This document shows positions 18,190 to 26,897 of a stretch of 38,614 bases of DNA, one piece after another. The number at the start of each line of letters is the position of its first letter. The first letter of the stretch is position 1. Source of the DNA: an uncultured Bacilli bacterium. GTDB taxonomy: Bacteria; Bacillota_I; Bacilli_A; RF39; UBA660. Location of the stretch: contig CANQRA010000006.1 of NCBI GenBank assembly GCA_947626125.1, positions 1-38,614 on the forward strand. Direction: 5' to 3'. The translations under genes and the position numbers were made by a program. Below the pieces are notes generated by a model. That model worked only from the letters and a program-made list of their open reading frames with translations, was not told the DNA's origin and ran no database searches.

Positions 18190-19347
18190 TTATTTTTTTA
18201 AACTTCTAGCATTGTTATATTCATAACTATAATCTTGAGGAATACTCTTTAATAAATTATTAAATTCTTCTTCAAAACACATTTTAATAATTGCATATTC
18301 TTCACTATCACAGATAAATAATTGGGAAAAATAAATATTTAAAGTAGATAAGCTCTCTTTAACTTCTGGTATATCTTGAAAAGATATATATTTAGGATAA
18401 AGTCTAGCATATAAAGAAATAGGATTATTACTACTTAATTTATGAATATTTTCTAAAGCCTCATTAATAATATCTGTACTCAATTCTAACTCTTGCATTA
18501 AATAGACAACATATAATTCTTCTTCTAGGGAAAGTACTCTTATTCCTTTATTATTAGTAATGTCATAATAATTTGCTAATTCTTTATATAATATTTTAGT
18601 ATTACGGTCACAAACTTTTTGAGGCATGGCATATCTACTTACTACTTTTGGCTTAGTATCTTCCTTCTTATTTTTATTAACTAAAGTAATTAGATAACCA
18701 GTAATTTCATCAAGGACTTCTCTACTTACACCAAAATATTTTAAACTTTGAATTATTAAAACAGAATCTTCTGCTTCAAGATATGGCATTTTTCTTATTA
18801 AATGTTCATCTAATATTTTTAAATATTTTATAATATCTTCTAAAATGCTATCTTCGAGCTTGTTAAAGTAAGCGTTTTGCACACTAAGATTTTGAAACTT
18901 TCTTCTGCTCCTTTCGTCAAATTCATAAGGAATACTTTGCAAAGTAGGATAAAGGGTTTTTATGGTAACTTTTACTGTTTTCGTAAAATCTAGCGTGGCA
19001 AAACGCATTTTTGCTTCTTCGATATCCGTGACTTCTAAGATTCCTGTGGAAAGATTTCTTTCCATAAAATAAATTAACATTCCCAAAATCTCTTTTACTT
19101 TAAACTTAGCGTCTTTTAAAATACGGGTTAATTCCCCAAAGTCTGTATAAAGTAAGCGGCAATACCGCCATGATGTTGAAGAAATGTTCAGTATTTTAGC
19201 GAGATGTTCTTTACTCATTAAATCAATTAAATCTTGATATTTATTATAATCTTCGCTAATACGTATAGGCACGTGTTCTTTTAAGTTATTCTTATTAGTT
19301 GTGAATTCGTATAAGTATTCTTTTAATTTATCGATGGTTTCGTTCAT
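18190..19347 (-). CDS. Uncharacterised 385-residue helical protein
   Basis: I do not recognise this protein. It has no signal peptide or membrane segment, is Leu/Lys/Glu-rich and predicted largely helical. Residues near 39-66 (LMSKEHLAKILNISSTSWRYCRLL) read like a helix-turn-helix, so a DNA-binding or RNA-binding role is possible. ATG 19347 follows GGGA by 7 bases; a longer in-frame start at 19386 lies upstream of the predicted transcription start and is rejected. It has its own promoter and stands alone. Confidence 0.65.
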   Translation of the reverse strand: MNETIDKLKEYLYEFTTNKNNLKEHVPIRISEDYNKYQDLIDLMSKEHLAKILNISSTSWRYCRLLYTDFGELTRILKDAKFKVKEILGMLIYFMERNLSTGILEVTDIEEAKMRFATLDFTKTVKVTIKTLYPTLQSIPYEFDERSRRKFQNLSVQNAYFNKLEDSILEDIIKYLKILDEHLIRKMPYLEAEDSVLIIQSLKYFGVSREVLDEITGYLITLVNKNKKEDTKPKVVSRYAMPQKVCDRNTKILYKELANYYDITNNKGIRVLSLEEELYVVYLMQELELSTDIINEALENIHKLSSNNPISLYARLYPKYISFQDIPEVKESLSTLNIYFSQLFICDSEEYAIIKMCFEEEFNNLLKSIPQDYSYEYNNARSLKK

Positions 19348-19374
19348 ATCTAATTCCCTTTCAAATGTGGAAAT

Positions 19375-19403
19375 ATGATACCACAAATGAAAAGTTATCG
19401 CAA
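19375..19403 (-). promoter_or_regulatory. Extended -10 promoter of the 18190-19347 gene
   Basis: Minus strand TTGCGA (19403-19398), 17-base spacer ending TGG, TATCAT (19380-19375), giving an extended TGn -10. Confidence 0.65.
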
Positions 19404-19407
19404 GCCA

Positions 19408-19803
19408 CTACAACTTTTTCTTCCTAAATAAAAGGGTAAAGATAATAACTAAGATAAAAAAGATACTAATACCTAGAGCTTGCACTTTATATAAATCTAT
19501 TTCTTCTTTATTAATAAGTAATTGGTCTTTAAAAATTTCAATTCCGGCGACAGCGTTAGTTGTATTTTTATGAACATTTAAAATATATGTTTCTTCCTCA
19601 TTATTCTTGGATACTTTTATAGTTACTTGCGTATCTCTAGTGATTAACTCATTATTTAAAATTTCCATTGCCACATCATCATCAAGTTTATAGGAAAACT
19701 CCAGCTTATTAATATCTTCATCGACACTCACAGTGTATTCATAAATATATTCATTAAACTTTAAATCTAAATGCCCATTTAATATTTTTAAATCTTTTAG
19801 CAT
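19408..19803 (-). CDS. Beta-sandwich protein with C-terminal membrane anchor
   Basis: A 131-residue protein. Residues 1-80 show the pattern of the cadherin-like beta-sandwich domain (LKILNGHLDLKFNEYIYEYTVSVDEDI ... TYILNVHK), normally found repeated in Firmicutes surface proteins. About 108-126 is a hydrophobic helix ending in RKKKL, so positive-inside topology would put the domain outside, yet no signal peptide is present. It follows hemW by 41 bases on the same strand. Function is unknown; the domain call is by pattern only. Confidence 0.6.
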   Translation of the reverse strand: MLKDLKILNGHLDLKFNEYIYEYTVSVDEDINKLEFSYKLDDDVAMEILNNELITRDTQVTIKVSKNNEEETYILNVHKNTTNAVAGIEIFKDQLLINKEEIDLYKVQALGISIFFILVIIFTLLFRKKKL

Positions 19804-19844
19804 AAATATTCATCTCTTAAATAGTTTGCTAAAAAAAAGAAATA

Positions 19845-20930
19845 TTATACTAATTTCAATAATATTTCATTCATTACATAAATATATTTAGGTTCAATGC
19901 TAAGATAATTATCATTTAAGAGTAATTCCCCACTTTTTAAAAGTGGTTTAACAGGAAATTTATCTTCAATATTAACCCCATATTTTTCTCTAAATTCTAA
20001 AACATTAATGCCTTTTAATAATCTTAAGCCTAAAATTAATTCATATTCCATGATATTATCTTTAGATAGTAAGATATCACTACTTTTATACTCCCCTTTT
20101 AAATAATTGCTTAGACTTCTCGTATTATCATATCTTACTCCCGAAATATAGCCAGATGCGCCACACCCAAAGCCATAGTATTCTTGATTTTGCCAATAGA
20201 CTAAATTATGTTTTGAAGCATACCCATCTTTACTAAAATTACTTACCTCATAATGATTATAGCCATGTTTCTTTAAAGTTTTACAGATGTATTCATACAT
20301 TTTAGCATCATCATCCGAAGGAATATTTTCATATCTTTTATAACTTAAATAAGTATTATCTTCAATAATTAAACTATAGGTACTAATATGCTCGGGATTA
20401 AGTTTTAATAAAAGTTTTAAGTCTTTTTTTAATGTACTTAATTTCTCTAAAGGAAGAGCATAAATTAAATCTAAGTTAATATTATGAAACCCAAGCCTTC
20501 TTGCTAATTCCATTTTCTTTTGCGTATCCCAAAAATCAGCATATCTTTTCATTAATAGTAAGTTTTCTTCATCAAAGGATTCAATGCCAATGCTAAGACG
20601 ATTTACCCCGTATTTTTTGAGTAAAATTAATAAATCTTCGGTAATATCTTCGATATTACATTCAAAAGTAAATTCTTCTAAATTCGTTTGTTTAAATTTT
20701 TTCGTTAAGATAAGTAAATATTCAATTTCTTTTAAAGAAAGACTACTAGGAGTTCCTCCCCCAATATAAATAGTTCTAACTTCTTCGCCCATATAACGTT
20801 CGTCAATTTCATCTTTTAATTTTTTTAAATAATTAACTGCCCATTCCTTATTGTATAATACTTTGCAGAAATCACAATAAGTACAAATCGATTTACAAAA
20901 AGGAATGTGAATATACACACTAGTGGACAT
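19845..20930 (-). CDS. hemW: Radical SAM heme chaperone HemW
   Basis: HemW-type radical SAM protein (formerly HemN-like), thought to deliver heme. It has 361 residues. The radical SAM cysteines are C12, C16 and C19 in CKSICTYCDFC; C22 is the extra cysteine of the HemW signature. IYIGGGTPSSLS (about 54-65) follows, with RLSIGIESFDEENLLLMKR and the HNLVYWQNQEYYGFGCGASGY segment typical of HemW. It overlaps the upstream HTH gene by 11 bases and follows lepA, the usual lepA-hemW pairing of Firmicutes. It usually precedes hrcA, which is not here. Confidence 0.9.
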   Translation of the reverse strand: MSTSVYIHIPFCKSICTYCDFCKVLYNKEWAVNYLKKLKDEIDERYMGEEVRTIYIGGGTPSSLSLKEIEYLLILTKKFKQTNLEEFTFECNIEDITEDLLILLKKYGVNRLSIGIESFDEENLLLMKRYADFWDTQKKMELARRLGFHNINLDLIYALPLEKLSTLKKDLKLLLKLNPEHISTYSLIIEDNTYLSYKRYENIPSDDDAKMYEYICKTLKKHGYNHYEVSNFSKDGYASKHNLVYWQNQEYYGFGCGASGYISGVRYDNTRSLSNYLKGEYKSSDILLSKDNIMEYELILGLRLLKGINVLEFREKYGVNIEDKFPVKPLLKSGELLLNDNYLSIEPKYIYVMNEILLKLV

Positions 20931-21723
20931 TTCTACGGAAAAATTGACGATAAGTTTCGTTATATGATGCTAGATGTTCATAACTAACTCTTAATTCTTC
21001 ATAACCTTCTTGCGTTAGCAAAGCTTGGACTTTTCTAGCATATATATCACGGTCCAGAGAGAATACTTTCTCCATTTTATCGTTCGTTAAACCATATTTG
21101 ATTTGATAATTAATAAGGGCTAAAATGTCTTCATCACTATAAGGTTGGCCAATTTCTCTCTCACGAACTTTTTTGGCTCTATAATCAGATATTTGCCGAA
21201 TTAAATTAACTAATTCTTCTTTATTACCCTCTAATCGAGCTTTTTTATAAGCATTATAAAAATCTCTTATTCTTTGTTTTACTAAATCCTGATTAGTACT
21301 ATCAAATCCTTCTAAATAAAGAAAGCCTTCATAAGCATTGCCCCATTTTAAATTACCAACATTAATGCCAAATAATTCTTGAATAGTTTCACTATTAGCT
21401 CTAAAAGTTAAAGCTAAATGCACAACTAAATTATTTAAATATTTAGGGTCTTTAGCCATGATACTTAAATCTAATTGATTAGCTTTGCTTTGCTCTAAGC
21501 CTTTTTGAATTTCTTCTTTCCGAGCATGCACTTTGGCAATAGTCTCTTCATCAAAGAGCACCTTTAGTTGACGGTCATTATTAAGAATAGTTTCTACTCT
21601 ATCAGGAAGAATATTAACAATTTTGCCAATCTCTCTATAAGATAATTTATCATTAATAAATAACTTAACTATTCTTATTACTAAAGCTTCTTGCTCGTAG
21701 TTATAATTAAATCCTCTATACAT
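20920..21723 (-). CDS. Helix-turn-helix protein inserted between lepA and hemW
   Basis: A 267-residue cytosolic protein. Residues about 16-50 ([30 protein letters not shown]) form a helix-turn-helix resembling the SpoIIID-like/sigma-region-4 type. The rest is a helical region without recognised motifs, with a second possible HTH near 214-240. ATG 21723 is chosen: GGAGG lies 11 bases upstream; an ATG at 21732 would be too close to the RBS. It overlaps the lepA end by 8 bases and hemW by 11, implying coupled translation. A regulator role is inferred from the motif only. Confidence 0.7.
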   Translation of the reverse strand: MYRGFNYNYEQEALVIRIVKLFINDKLSYREIGKIVNILPDRVETILNNDRQLKVLFDEETIAKVHARKEEIQKGLEQSKANQLDLSIMAKDPKYLNNLVVHLALTFRANSETIQELFGINVGNLKWGNAYEGFLYLEGFDSTNQDLVKQRIRDFYNAYKKARLEGNKEELVNLIRQISDYRAKKVREREIGQPYSDEDILALINYQIKYGLTNDKMEKVFSLDRDIYARKVQALLTQEGYEELRVSYEHLASYNETYRQFFRRNVH

Positions 21724-23521
21724 CACTATCATTTCCTCCTAAAATACTTAAGAATGCTTCACTTGGTACTTCAACTTTTCCTACCATTTTCATTCTCTTT
21801 TTACCTTCTTTTTGCGCCTCTAATAACTTTCTTTTCCGGGTTATATCGCCACCATAACATTTGGCTAAAACATTTTTGCGCATAGCACTTATATCTTCAC
21901 GTGCAATTATTTTAGACCCAATTGCCGCTTGAATGCTAACTTGAAACATTTGTCTAGGAATTACTTCTCTTAACTTTTTCGTAATACCTCTACCTCTATT
22001 ATAAGCTTCATCTTTATGAATAATCAAGGATAAAGCATCGACCTTGTCACCATTAAGTAAAATATCCATTTTAACTAAGTCACTTTCTTTATAACCAATA
22101 GGTTCATAATCAAAGGAAGCATAGCCATTTGTTCGACTTTTTAATTTATCATAAAAATCATAGACTACTTCCGATAAGGGTATTTCATAATGAATATTGA
22201 CTCTAGTTTCATTTATATAATCTATGGCTTTATAAATACCCCTTTTATCTTGGCATAATTCCATAATTGCCCCAATGTAATTGGCGGGTGCAATAATATT
22301 GGTATAAATATAGGGCTCTTCTATTTTACTGATTTTTTCTCTAGTTGGCATTTTACTAGGACTATCGACAATAATCATACTCCCATCAGTTAGATAAGCA
22401 TTATAGACAACGGTGGGACTAGTTACCACAATATCTAAATTAAATTCTCTTTCTAATCTAGTTGTAATGATTTCGGAATGAAGTAAGCCTAAAAAACCTG
22501 TATGAAAACCAAAACCTAAGGCTTCACTTGTAACGGATTCAAAAGTAAGTGAGGCATCATTTAATTTTAACTTTTCTAAAGCTTCTTTTAAAGCTTCATA
22601 TTTATTCGATTCAATAGGATAAATTCCTGAATAAACCATCGGTTTCATTTTGGCATAACCATCTAAGGGAATACTTGCTTCATTACCAACTACCGTAATA
22701 GTATCCCCAACATGGACACTTGAGATATCTTTAATAGCACCAGCGATAAAACCAACTTCTCCACTTGATAAAGTATTCATTAATTCTTCTTTTGGCGTCT
22801 TTACTCCAAGCTCCGTTACATCAAAGATTTTACCGGTGGCCATCATTTTGATTTTATCTTTTAATTTAATGGTTCCATCCACCACTTTAATTAATAAGAC
22901 AACCCCTTTATAACTATCAAAATATGAATCATATATTAACGCTCTCGTGGGGGATGTTACATTTATTTTAGGGGCGGGAATTCTTTCGACGATTGCATCA
23001 AGTAATTTATCTACTCCTTCTCCCGTTTTTCCACTTGTTAAAATAATTTCCTCTTTCTTAAAGCCTAAAACATCTTTTAATTCTTTAGTTACTTTGGGAA
23101 TATCGGCATTTGGTAAATCAATTTTATTAATAACCGGAATAATCTTTAAATCTTGGCTCATAGCTAAATATAAATTAGCTAAAGTTTGAGCTTCTATCCC
23201 TTGGGCTGCATCAACCACTAAAATAGCTCCTTCACAGGCAGCTAGGCTCCTACTAACTTCATAGGAAAAATCGACATGTCCGGGAGTATCAATTAAATTT
23301 AAAATATATTCTTCATTATGGTATTGATATTTTAACTTAACCGTATTAAGTTTAATTGTAATACCTCTTTCTCTTTCAATATCCATATTATCTAAAAGTT
23401 GTTCTTTCATTTCTCTTTTAGATACTGCCCCTGTAAGTTCTAATATCCGGTCAGCTAAAGTACTCTTACCATGGTCAATATGAGCAATAATGGAAAAATT
23501 ACGAATATTTTCTTTTTGCAT
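21716..23521 (-). CDS. lepA: Elongation factor 4 (LepA), ribosomal GTPase
   Basis: Ribosome-associated GTPase that back-translocates tRNAs. From ATG 23521 (AGGTG 6-7 bases upstream; an in-frame start at 23548 lacks an RBS) it has 601 residues, exactly the family length. G1 [10 protein letters not shown]3 DTPGHVDF and G4 NKID are visible, as is the LepA-specific C-terminal [31 protein letters not shown] region. It is upstream of and overlapping the HTH gene, then hemW. Confidence 0.97.
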   Translation of the reverse strand: MQKENIRNFSIIAHIDHGKSTLADRILELTGAVSKREMKEQLLDNMDIERERGITIKLNTVKLKYQYHNEEYILNLIDTPGHVDFSYEVSRSLAACEGAILVVDAAQGIEAQTLANLYLAMSQDLKIIPVINKIDLPNADIPKVTKELKDVLGFKKEEIILTSGKTGEGVDKLLDAIVERIPAPKINVTSPTRALIYDSYFDSYKGVVLLIKVVDGTIKLKDKIKMMATGKIFDVTELGVKTPKEELMNTLSSGEVGFIAGAIKDISSVHVGDTITVVGNEASIPLDGYAKMKPMVYSGIYPIESNKYEALKEALEKLKLNDASLTFESVTSEALGFGFHTGFLGLLHSEIITTRLEREFNLDIVVTSPTVVYNAYLTDGSMIIVDSPSKMPTREKISKIEEPYIYTNIIAPANYIGAIMELCQDKRGIYKAIDYINETRVNIHYEIPLSEVVYDFYDKLKSRTNGYASFDYEPIGYKESDLVKMDILLNGDKVDALSLIIHKDEAYNRGRGITKKLREVIPRQMFQVSIQAAIGSKIIAREDISAMRKNVLAKCYGGDITRKRKLLEAQKEGKKRMKMVGKVEVPSEAFLSILGGNDSDV

Positions 23522-23587
23522 ACAAAACACCTTTAATAATGATATCATATTATTGCTTTTTTTTAAAGGCTTAGCCAGATAAAAATC

Positions 23588-23616
23588 TTTATTAAATAGG
23601 AATTATGTGGTATAAT
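23588..23616 (+). promoter_or_regulatory. Extended -10 promoter of the 23641-def unit
   Basis: TTTATT (23588-23593), 17-base spacer ending TGG, TATAAT (23611-23616). The predicted start near 23623 leaves an 18-base leader. Confidence 0.7.
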
Positions 23617-23640
23617 TTCTTATGAATTGAGGAAAATATA

Positions 23641-24381
23641 ATGAAGTATTGTTTAATTTATATTGATAATGGATTTAAAGAACTTACTCAATTAGGGGAA
23701 TATGAGGGTTTTAATGAGCATTATCTCCGTTCTTTTGTTGAATTTGCTTGGAAATTTCAAGATGAAGATTGCTTGAAAGAATACTTATATTATAAAGGAT
23801 TAATTGATTCTCTTAATGGCCATTTTAGCCTTGGTTATTATAAAGGTGGTAATGTTAGAATATTACCCTATTCTCTTGCGTATGCTAAAGATAAGAAATA
23901 CTTTGATATAAATAAATTACTTGATTATTACAATTCTCATTTAACTGATAAAAAATTTATGGACCAATTTATTGATAAGTTTGTCACGCCTCTAAAAAAT
24001 ACCCCTAAATTAGGTTTAGTATTAAATTCCATATATAAAGATTATCAAAGGTTTTTAAGTACTAATCTAGTTTCTAATGATATGCATAGTTTAATGAATA
24101 GTTTTATTTTAAATTATGTCAATGTTAGAACCAAAGATGGGGTAAAAGAAAGCTTTAATCGTTTAAGAGAATTAGCAATGTTTGTTATTCAATTTAAAAA
24201 TAATAACGAAGTAAATAATACTGTTAATAATGAAGAAAGTATTAAATTACAAATTGAACATTATAGAGAATTATTAAGTGATAAAAATTTAGAGCCAGAT
24301 GTAAGAGAGGCTTACACAGAAGTTCTAAATAATTTAGAATACATATGGGATATTATAAATACAAGAAGGAGAAATAGGTAA
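23641..24381 (+). CDS. Uncharacterised 246-residue protein upstream of def
   Basis: I do not recognise the family. It is a soluble, Tyr/Asp/Lys-rich protein without signal, membrane helix or nucleotide-binding motif; residues about 200-240 could form a coiled coil (KLQIEHYRELLSDKNLEP). TTGAGGAAAA gives a good RBS. Its TAA overlaps the def ATG by one base (TAATG), so it is translated with peptide deformylase and may act with it, though that is inferred only from linkage. Confidence 0.65.
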   Translation: MKYCLIYIDNGFKELTQLGEYEGFNEHYLRSFVEFAWKFQDEDCLKEYLYYKGLIDSLNGHFSLGYYKGGNVRILPYSLAYAKDKKYFDINKLLDYYNSHLTDKKFMDQFIDKFVTPLKNTPKLGLVLNSIYKDYQRFLSTNLVSNDMHSLMNSFILNYVNVRTKDGVKESFNRLRELAMFVIQFKNNNEVNNTVNNEESIKLQIEHYRELLSDKNLEPDVREAYTEVLNNLEYIWDIINTRRRNR

Positions 24382-24932
24382 TGAAGTTACCAGATATAAA
24401 AATTTTAGATGAAAAAAATAAAATATTAAGAACTAAAAGCAATGAAGTAACATTTCCTTTAACAAAGGAAACTCGAAAAACAATTGAAGATGCCATTACT
24501 TACTTAACTATGAGTCAAATAAAAAAATATTATGAAAAATATAATTTAAGACCAGGAATGGGACTTTCTTTTATTCAATTAGGTATTCCTAAAAATATCT
24601 TTGTAATTGTTGAGGAAGTAGATGAAGAAAAATTTGAAAATTATATTATAATAAATCCTAAAATGATTAGTCATAGTGAAGAGTTAATTTATGTAGGAGA
24701 AGGTGAAGGTTGCTTATCAGTTAACCGGGAAGTAATAGGTATTGTTCCTAGGTATGCAAGAATGACTATCTCTTATCAAGATATGGATGGCAATAAAAAA
24801 GAAATTAGAGTAAGAGAAGATATATCGGTAGCTTTCCAACATGAAATGGACCACTTAAATGGTATCCTATTTATTGATAAAATAGATAAAAATAACCCTT
24901 TTAAAGATAAAGAAAAAATGCGTGAAATATAA
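24381..24932 (+). CDS. def: Peptide deformylase
   Basis: Removes the N-formyl group from nascent proteins with a metal ion. It has 183 residues. Motif 2 EGCLS and motif 3 FQHEMDHLNGILF (HEMDH metal site) are intact. Motif 1 is GMGLSFIQ rather than the usual G-x-G-L-A-A-P-Q; the essential glutamine is kept. AGGAG lies 9 bases before the ATG. It ends with its stop in the loop of a terminator. Confidence 0.9.
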   Translation: MKLPDIKILDEKNKILRTKSNEVTFPLTKETRKTIEDAITYLTMSQIKKYYEKYNLRPGMGLSFIQLGIPKNIFVIVEEVDEEKFENYIIINPKMISHSEELIYVGEGEGCLSVNREVIGIVPRYARMTISYQDMDGNKKEIRVREDISVAFQHEMDHLNGILFIDKIDKNNPFKDKEKMREI

Positions 24933-24942
24933 CGCATTTTTT
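24913..24942 (+). terminator. Terminator of def, embedded in the gene end
   Basis: AAAAAATGCGT (24913-24923) pairs with ACGCATTTTTT (24932-24942); 8-base loop. The TAA stop (24930-24932) lies at the loop/stem boundary. Confidence 0.85.
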
Positions 24943-25084
24943 CTGTTCGTTAGCCCTCGATTTTGTTCCACGCTTCCCTTAGCCCTAACATTACTGTTAA
25001 TGCTTTGCGCTTCTCTAACACTTCTTCGATACCTACGCGTGTATTGGACTTTCACCAACTAGATATATGTCATGCACGACACAC
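24943..25084 (-). mobile_element. 5' fragment of a group II intron
   Basis: Read on the minus strand, it starts GTGTGTCG (25084-25077), matching the group II 5' consensus GUGYG, then shows the domain I hairpin TTGG-TGAAAGT-CCAA (about 25058-25044) and further domain I-like text with a GCTAACGAACAG segment near the end. It stops at about 24943, next to the def terminator; no intron-encoded reverse transcriptase or domain V is in the window, so it is a truncated remnant. It begins directly after a terminator T-run, the target choice of class C introns. Confidence reflects pattern recall without an alignment. Confidence 0.65.
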
Positions 25085-25086
25085 AT

Positions 25087-25145
25087 AAAAAGCTAGCAGA
25101 ATGAGCTAGCCGTACCAATCGGGTAACGCTTAATGCGTTCTCCTA
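25087..25145 (-). ncRNA. Small RNA unit, copy 1
   Basis: Between a minus-strand promoter and a terminator lies about 59 bases: an AATAGGAG start, hairpin AACGC-ATTAA-GCGTT, a short GTACC-like hairpin, and the terminator GCTAGC (25110-25105)/GCTAGC (25097-25092) with T-run 25091-25087. No ORF of note. The promoter plus first hairpin recur at 29660-29716 with about 4 mismatches over about 66 bases. Here the region beyond the terminator is the intron fragment, so no partner gene remains. Confidence 0.55.
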
Positions 25146-25151
25146 TTAATA

Positions 25152-25180
25152 ATTTTAACATATTAATTTTTATTATACAA
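25152..25180 (-). promoter_or_regulatory. Promoter of small RNA copy 1
   Basis: Minus strand TTGTAT (25180-25175), 17-base spacer, TAAAAT (25157-25152). Same arrangement as at 29681-29709. Confidence 0.7.
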
Positions 25181-25205
25181 TTACTTTTTTATGAAAATAT
25201 CTGAA

Positions 25206-25847
25206 TTAATGGGTATTACTTATATTATAACTATCATTAAGATAATTAATTATTTCTTGAGTAGAAATGCTTTCATTTAAAATAATAGTTAACCAATGTT
25301 TCTTATTCATATGATAACCTAAAAAATATTTTTGATTATCAACTAAATTAGTTATTTTATCTGGTGCCATTTTTAAATCAATTATTTCTATTTCATCTTT
25401 TTCTTTAAAGCCTAATTTGTCTTTGGTTATTGTCATAATAATGCCAAACCATTTTAAAGTATCCGGATGTCTTAAAGCGGCATTTTTATCATCTTCCCAC
25501 AAGAATTCTGGGGATACATCATAAGTGTTTTGTAAATAATTAATTATTTCTTTCGTTTGCTTACATTTAAATATTTCATTATCAAAACATTTATTTATAA
25601 TATCATTTAATTTAGCATTAATTAAATCTCTTAAATAACCAACATACTCACCCATAACATCTTTTACTTTAACTAAGACATATTCTTCATTAGTTACTAA
25701 ATCAATTAATTGATAATTAAGAGTATTATCATAATAAATTATAATTTTAAATTTATCTTCAATTAAAATATCTTCATATTTATAAATATTATTTTCTTTA
25801 GTAAATCCATATTTTAATAATTTTTTGATATTAACTTTTTTCTTCAT
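25206..25847 (-). CDS. MmcQ/YjbR family protein
   Basis: A 213-residue protein. The C-terminal half carries the MmcQ/YjbR (DUF419) pattern: WEDDKNAALRHPDTLKWFG, EIIDLKMAPDKITNLV and YHMNKKHWLTIIL, while residues 1-85 form an N-terminal domain seen in Firmicutes members. The family has a CyaY-like fold and is often called DNA-binding; its function is unsettled. It follows ylbL, the RBS AGGTAA overlapping the ylbL stop, so the two are co-transcribed. Confidence 0.85.
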   Translation of the reverse strand: MKKKVNIKKLLKYGFTKENNIYKYEDILIEDKFKIIIYYDNTLNYQLIDLVTNEEYVLVKVKDVMGEYVGYLRDLINAKLNDIINKCFDNEIFKCKQTKEIINYLQNTYDVSPEFLWEDDKNAALRHPDTLKWFGIIMTITKDKLGFKEKDEIEIIDLKMAPDKITNLVDNQKYFLGYHMNKKHWLTIILNESISTQEIINYLNDSYNISNTH

Positions 25848-25849
25848 AA

Positions 25850-26857
25850 TTACCTATTATTTAAATATTCGATAGCTTCATGTAAAGTAGAAACCCCCAC
25901 TATTTCTAGAGATAAATTTCTTTTTTCTTTAACATCTTCGGCTTCTTCTAAATTCTCCATGGGGCAAAAGAAAATATCCGCATGATTTTTACTCGCACCT
26001 AAAACTTTATATTTTACTCCCCCAATTTCTCCTACAGTGCCATCCGCAGCAATTGTCCCTGTACCAACGATATTTAAACCTTTGGTAATATCATCTTCAG
26101 TTATGGCATTATATATAGCTAAGCTCATCATTAATCCACCACTGCTCCCAGATTCATTATTTTTCATTTTGATTTCTAAAGGAATACTCGTTTCATATTC
26201 ATAACTAGTAAGAAAAGAAATCCCAATTTTTAAAGTACCATCACTAGCTTCATATACTTTAGCTTTTCTAACGTATTCTTTACCATTATTTAAAACTTTA
26301 ATATTAACAGTATCATTCACTTCTAAATTATTAATTATTTCTTTAACATCATCTAGAGAATTAATATCTTTTCCATTTACTGTTAAAACTTCATCCCCTA
26401 TTTTAATATTTGTCTCTGCTTCATCACTTAAAAATGCTACTGTATTGATGGTTTTAGTAATTTTTACTTCTTCTCCTGCTTCTTGAAATGCCGCAATTTT
26501 AGCATTATTAATACCATCTTTTAAATAAACTTTACCTAGAGTAATAACATCATCATAATTTCCTTTATTCGTAATTTCTTCTAAAGGGTATAAATCCCAA
26601 TCAGGTAAAATAAAAGATAACAAAATAAAAGCTGGCGTACCTTTTAAAGCACTAACATAACTCATTTGTAATTTACCATCTTCCCTATAACTAGTTTCTA
26701 TTTCTAATCTCTTCTTTAGGTCAATAGTTCCCCCACTTTTATAAATCATAAAGGGAAGTTCTACATAAAATAATAGAATGATAACTAGCATAACTATTAA
26801 GAATTTATAATTATTTTTAATAAAGTTTTTTATTTTTTCATATAATTTATTAATCAT
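25850..26857 (-). CDS. ylbL: Membrane-anchored PDZ-Lon protease YlbL
   Basis: Site-2-like envelope protease family, with a signal anchor, PDZ domain and Lon proteolytic domain. From ATG 26857 (AGGTGGGAA RBS) it has 335 residues: membrane helix about 18-38, PDZ about 125-210 (FLSDEAETNIKIGDEVLTVNGKDI), Lon domain with catalytic S239 (ESGSSGGLM) and K282 (GGVKYKV). In B. subtilis YlbL processes substrates such as the cell-division inhibitor YneA. Bacillus also has ylbJ two genes away; here ylbJ is divergent and adjacent. An extended -10 (TGCTATAAT, minus strand 26881-26873) is a candidate promoter. Confidence 0.9.
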   Translation of the reverse strand: MINKLYEKIKNFIKNNYKFLIVMLVIILLFYVELPFMIYKSGGTIDLKKRLEIETSYREDGKLQMSYVSALKGTPAFILLSFILPDWDLYPLEEITNKGNYDDVITLGKVYLKDGINNAKIAAFQEAGEEVKITKTINTVAFLSDEAETNIKIGDEVLTVNGKDINSLDDVKEIINNLEVNDTVNIKVLNNGKEYVRKAKVYEASDGTLKIGISFLTSYEYETSIPLEIKMKNNESGSSGGLMMSLAIYNAITEDDITKGLNIVGTGTIAADGTVGEIGGVKYKVLGASKNHADIFFCPMENLEEAEDVKEKRNLSLEIVGVSTLHEAIEYLNNR

Positions 26858-26897
26858 TTTCCCACCTAGTTTATTATAGCACACATAGAGGTAATTT

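Noticed and set aside
22947-23189. Plus-strand ORF inside lepA
   Set aside because: Shadow of a conserved GTPase gene.
24867-25058. 63-residue minus-strand ORF
   Set aside because: It lies in the group II intron fragment and the def end; its apparent start is the conserved GGTGAAAGTCC hairpin of domain I, so it is structural RNA read as protein.
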